Source of the DNA: Pseudoflavonifractor sp. An44
GTDB lineage: Bacteria > Bacillota > Clostridia > Oscillospirales > Oscillospiraceae
Length of the DNA: 64,000 nt
Reading direction: 5' to 3'
NCBI RefSeq assembly: GCF_002161675.1
Contig: NZ_NFIH01000001.1
Location: 1 to 64,000 of the forward strand
Shown here: one piece after another, positions 62,835-64,000 of the stretch
How positions within the stretch are numbered: position 1 is the first letter of the stretch
How the letters are laid out: each line of letters begins with the position of its first letter
The notes under the pieces: model-generated
Seen by the model: only the letters and a program-made list of their open reading frames with translations
What the model was told of the DNA's origin: nothing
The model's database searches: none
Position numbers and translations under genes: made by a program

Positions 62835-63977
62835 CTATGTGAATGAGAGTTTTCCGAACCAACTTCCTATTGATTCCGAAACATTTTGTGCAGCATTGCT
62901 GACAGCATTTCCAATGGCTTCGCCGGTATCCAGAATCGTGTCAGAGATCCATTCCGTGGTTGTTTTTCCGGTCAGGGCCTTGACGCCTGCATTGATACCA
63001 GCGACAACAGCGCCGCTGGCGGCCACAACGACGATGCCGGGAGCAGCCACCGTGCCGAAAGCCGCTGTGACAGCCGCACCCACAACAATGCCGGCGCCAT
63101 AGGTCAATGCAGTGTCGACCGCGGTTTCCGTGATGGTTTCCGCAACGACTCTGCCGTCAGACATCGTTCCGTTTGAATTGGCCTGCTCATCCTTGTTGCT
63201 GAACCAATTCAGCACACCGTTTACAGCAACCGCACCCCAGGATGCAACCGCTTTTCCAACACCGTTGGCACCCTTGAAATTATTGATGATATTTTTGAAC
63301 TGTGCGTTAAAGGGGGAGGTCTTATTGGTAAGGTTGTTTGCAAAACGGGTGAATGGATTTTTTGCCGAGGATGCTCTGCCCAGAGCCTTTAATCCTGTGA
63401 TATTTTTAGCCCACCAGCACATTGCGGTTTTGGTTCCCACCGCATTACCGATTTTTTTGTAGTTATTGTATGTCTTGGCGGCTCCGGACAAAAACTGGTA
63501 GGTATCCACGCCGGCCTTGGCAAAATCCCGCCAGCTTTTTCCGTTTTTTAGATCACTGATTAAATTGTAAATAGTTCCGATATATCCCGCCCCGGAAAGA
63601 AGCTGCTTCCAGCCGAATTCAGACCAGAATTCATCGGTGAAGGTCTGGAGCTGTCCGCCTGGACCCACAATCTTATTCACACCGGGGAGAGGAATGGGGG
63701 AGACAAAAAGGCTATTGTACTCGTCCAGTTTGATATATTTATCATGTGTTTCGTTGATGAACTGCTGATAGGCGTCCAATGCTCTGGAATAATCTTCGAG
63801 TTTCCGGGCGATCTGCGTGGCGGTGTTGTTTATATTCGATTGAAAACGAACATCCCAGTCAAGCTGGCGAACAGTACTTTGAAGATCAGATTGAATGGAA
63901 TCTACGGCGGATGATACTGCTTTACATCTGCTGCTGATTTGGTTCAGGCCGGAAAACTCAACGTAAATTCTAGGCAT
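62835..63977 (-). CDS. WXG100/LXG-like type VII-associated protein
   Basis: A 380-residue protein with a helical N-terminus (IYVEFSGLNQISSRCKAVSS to YQQFINETHDKY, about 1-85) of the WXG100/LXG kind, in which LDWDVRF occupies the turn. A middle region (120-290) contains many Asn and Lys. A Gly/Ala/Val-rich hydrophobic segment (GAGIVVGAAVTAAFG, about 298-340) and a helical end (VSNAAQNVSESIGSWFGKL) follow. Such proteins are substrates of type VII secretion, sometimes toxins, but no catalytic toxin domain is evident, and the hydrophobic end suggests membrane insertion. First of four cotranscribed genes seen; the operon may continue beyond the window edge. Confidence 0.7.
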   Translation of the reverse strand: MPRIYVEFSGLNQISSRCKAVSSAVDSIQSDLQSTVRQLDWDVRFQSNINNTATQIARKLEDYSRALDAYQQFINETHDKYIKLDEYNSLFVSPIPLPGVNKIVGPGGQLQTFTDEFWSEFGWKQLLSGAGYIGTIYNLISDLKNGKSWRDFAKAGVDTYQFLSGAAKTYNNYKKIGNAVGTKTAMCWWAKNITGLKALGRASSAKNPFTRFANNLTNKTSPFNAQFKNIINNFKGANGVGKAVASWGAVAVNGVLNWFSNKDEQANSNGTMSDGRVVAETITETAVDTALTYGAGIVVGAAVTAAFGTVAAPGIVVVAASGAVVAGINAGVKALTGKTTTEWISDTILDTGEAIGNAVSNAAQNVSESIGSWFGKLSFT

Positions 63978-64000
63978 TTTCCCATCACTTCCTTCCGGGT

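Noticed and set aside
1-64000. CRISPR arrays, rRNA and tRNA genes, riboswitches
   Set aside because: No regularly spaced repeats, no rRNA signatures and no cloverleaf with a CCA-end context were seen while reading; the only tandem array is the 24-bp coding minisatellite.

Overview
The window looks like the chromosome of a gut-type, low-branching Gram-positive anaerobe of the class Clostridia, probably an Oscillospiraceae relative of Flavonifractor or Lawsonibacter (inference from AGGAGG-type ribosome sites, PQTG-type cell-wall sorting signals, uppP, GH43 and FIVAR surface proteins and Tn916-type integrases; no rRNA or tRNA gene is present to prove it). Almost everything is coded on the minus strand. 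Only a cargo block at 31.3-35.9 kb and one IS relic lie on the plus strand.

Layout. (1) 0.1-11.7 kb: a three-gene operon with a near-consensus promoter and a strong terminator. It encodes two very large wall-anchored proteins and one secreted protein, carrying three GH43 glycosidase modules, LamG domains, Ig-like domains and FIVAR repeats, and probably degrades arabinan or arabinoxylan at the cell surface. (2) 12-15.7 kb: ordinary chromosome, with a membrane protein, uppP, another membrane protein and a frameshifted tRNA-binding (MetRS C-terminal type) gene. (3) 15.7-27.4 kb: an island bounded by a 23-nt direct repeat and carrying an integrase fossil at one end and an excisionase-like fossil at the other. 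Its cargo is an orphan winged-helix protein, two related sortase-anchored proteins, two lipoproteins, a pair of paralogous 110-residue unknowns, a lipoprotein made from the ends of a GH3 enzyme, a LuxR regulator fused to a 12-helix membrane domain, and a Cro/CI-type regulator. (4) 27.6-31.1 kb: an intact integration module (mazF, two tandem excisionases, tyrosine integrase, DUF4379 zinc-ribbon protein). (5) 31.3-36.7 kb: plus-strand cargo, namely an orphan 406-residue protein and a membrane protein paired with an isochorismatase-family hydrolase, surrounded by IS5 and IS256 wrecks.

(6) 37.0-56.7 kb is the most interesting part: a minus-strand eight-gene locus from one promoter at 56.68 kb. 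It encodes a small DUF3185-like membrane protein, a membrane-anchored von Willebrand A protein with an intact MIDAS, a 1185-residue tubulin/FtsZ-superfamily GTPase, an unknown two-helix membrane protein, a 1453-residue membrane protein ending in a zinc-ribbon plus DA1-like HExxH metallopeptidase, two exported proteins of unknown function, and a membrane-anchored subtilisin. (7) 57.2-59.6 kb is an IS66 relic and an inactivated IS256-type element. (8) 59.8-64.0 kb is an operon of a WXG-like helical protein, a DUF4176 protein, a PP2C phosphatase and a membrane serine/threonine kinase, a set typical of type VII secretion surroundings.

My reading is that blocks 6 and 8 may form one envelope machine: a cytoskeletal GTPase, a surface adhesion or scaffold protein, two proteases and a kinase/phosphatase switch, later split by transposons. 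That link is inference. The individual domain calls are visible in the sequence.
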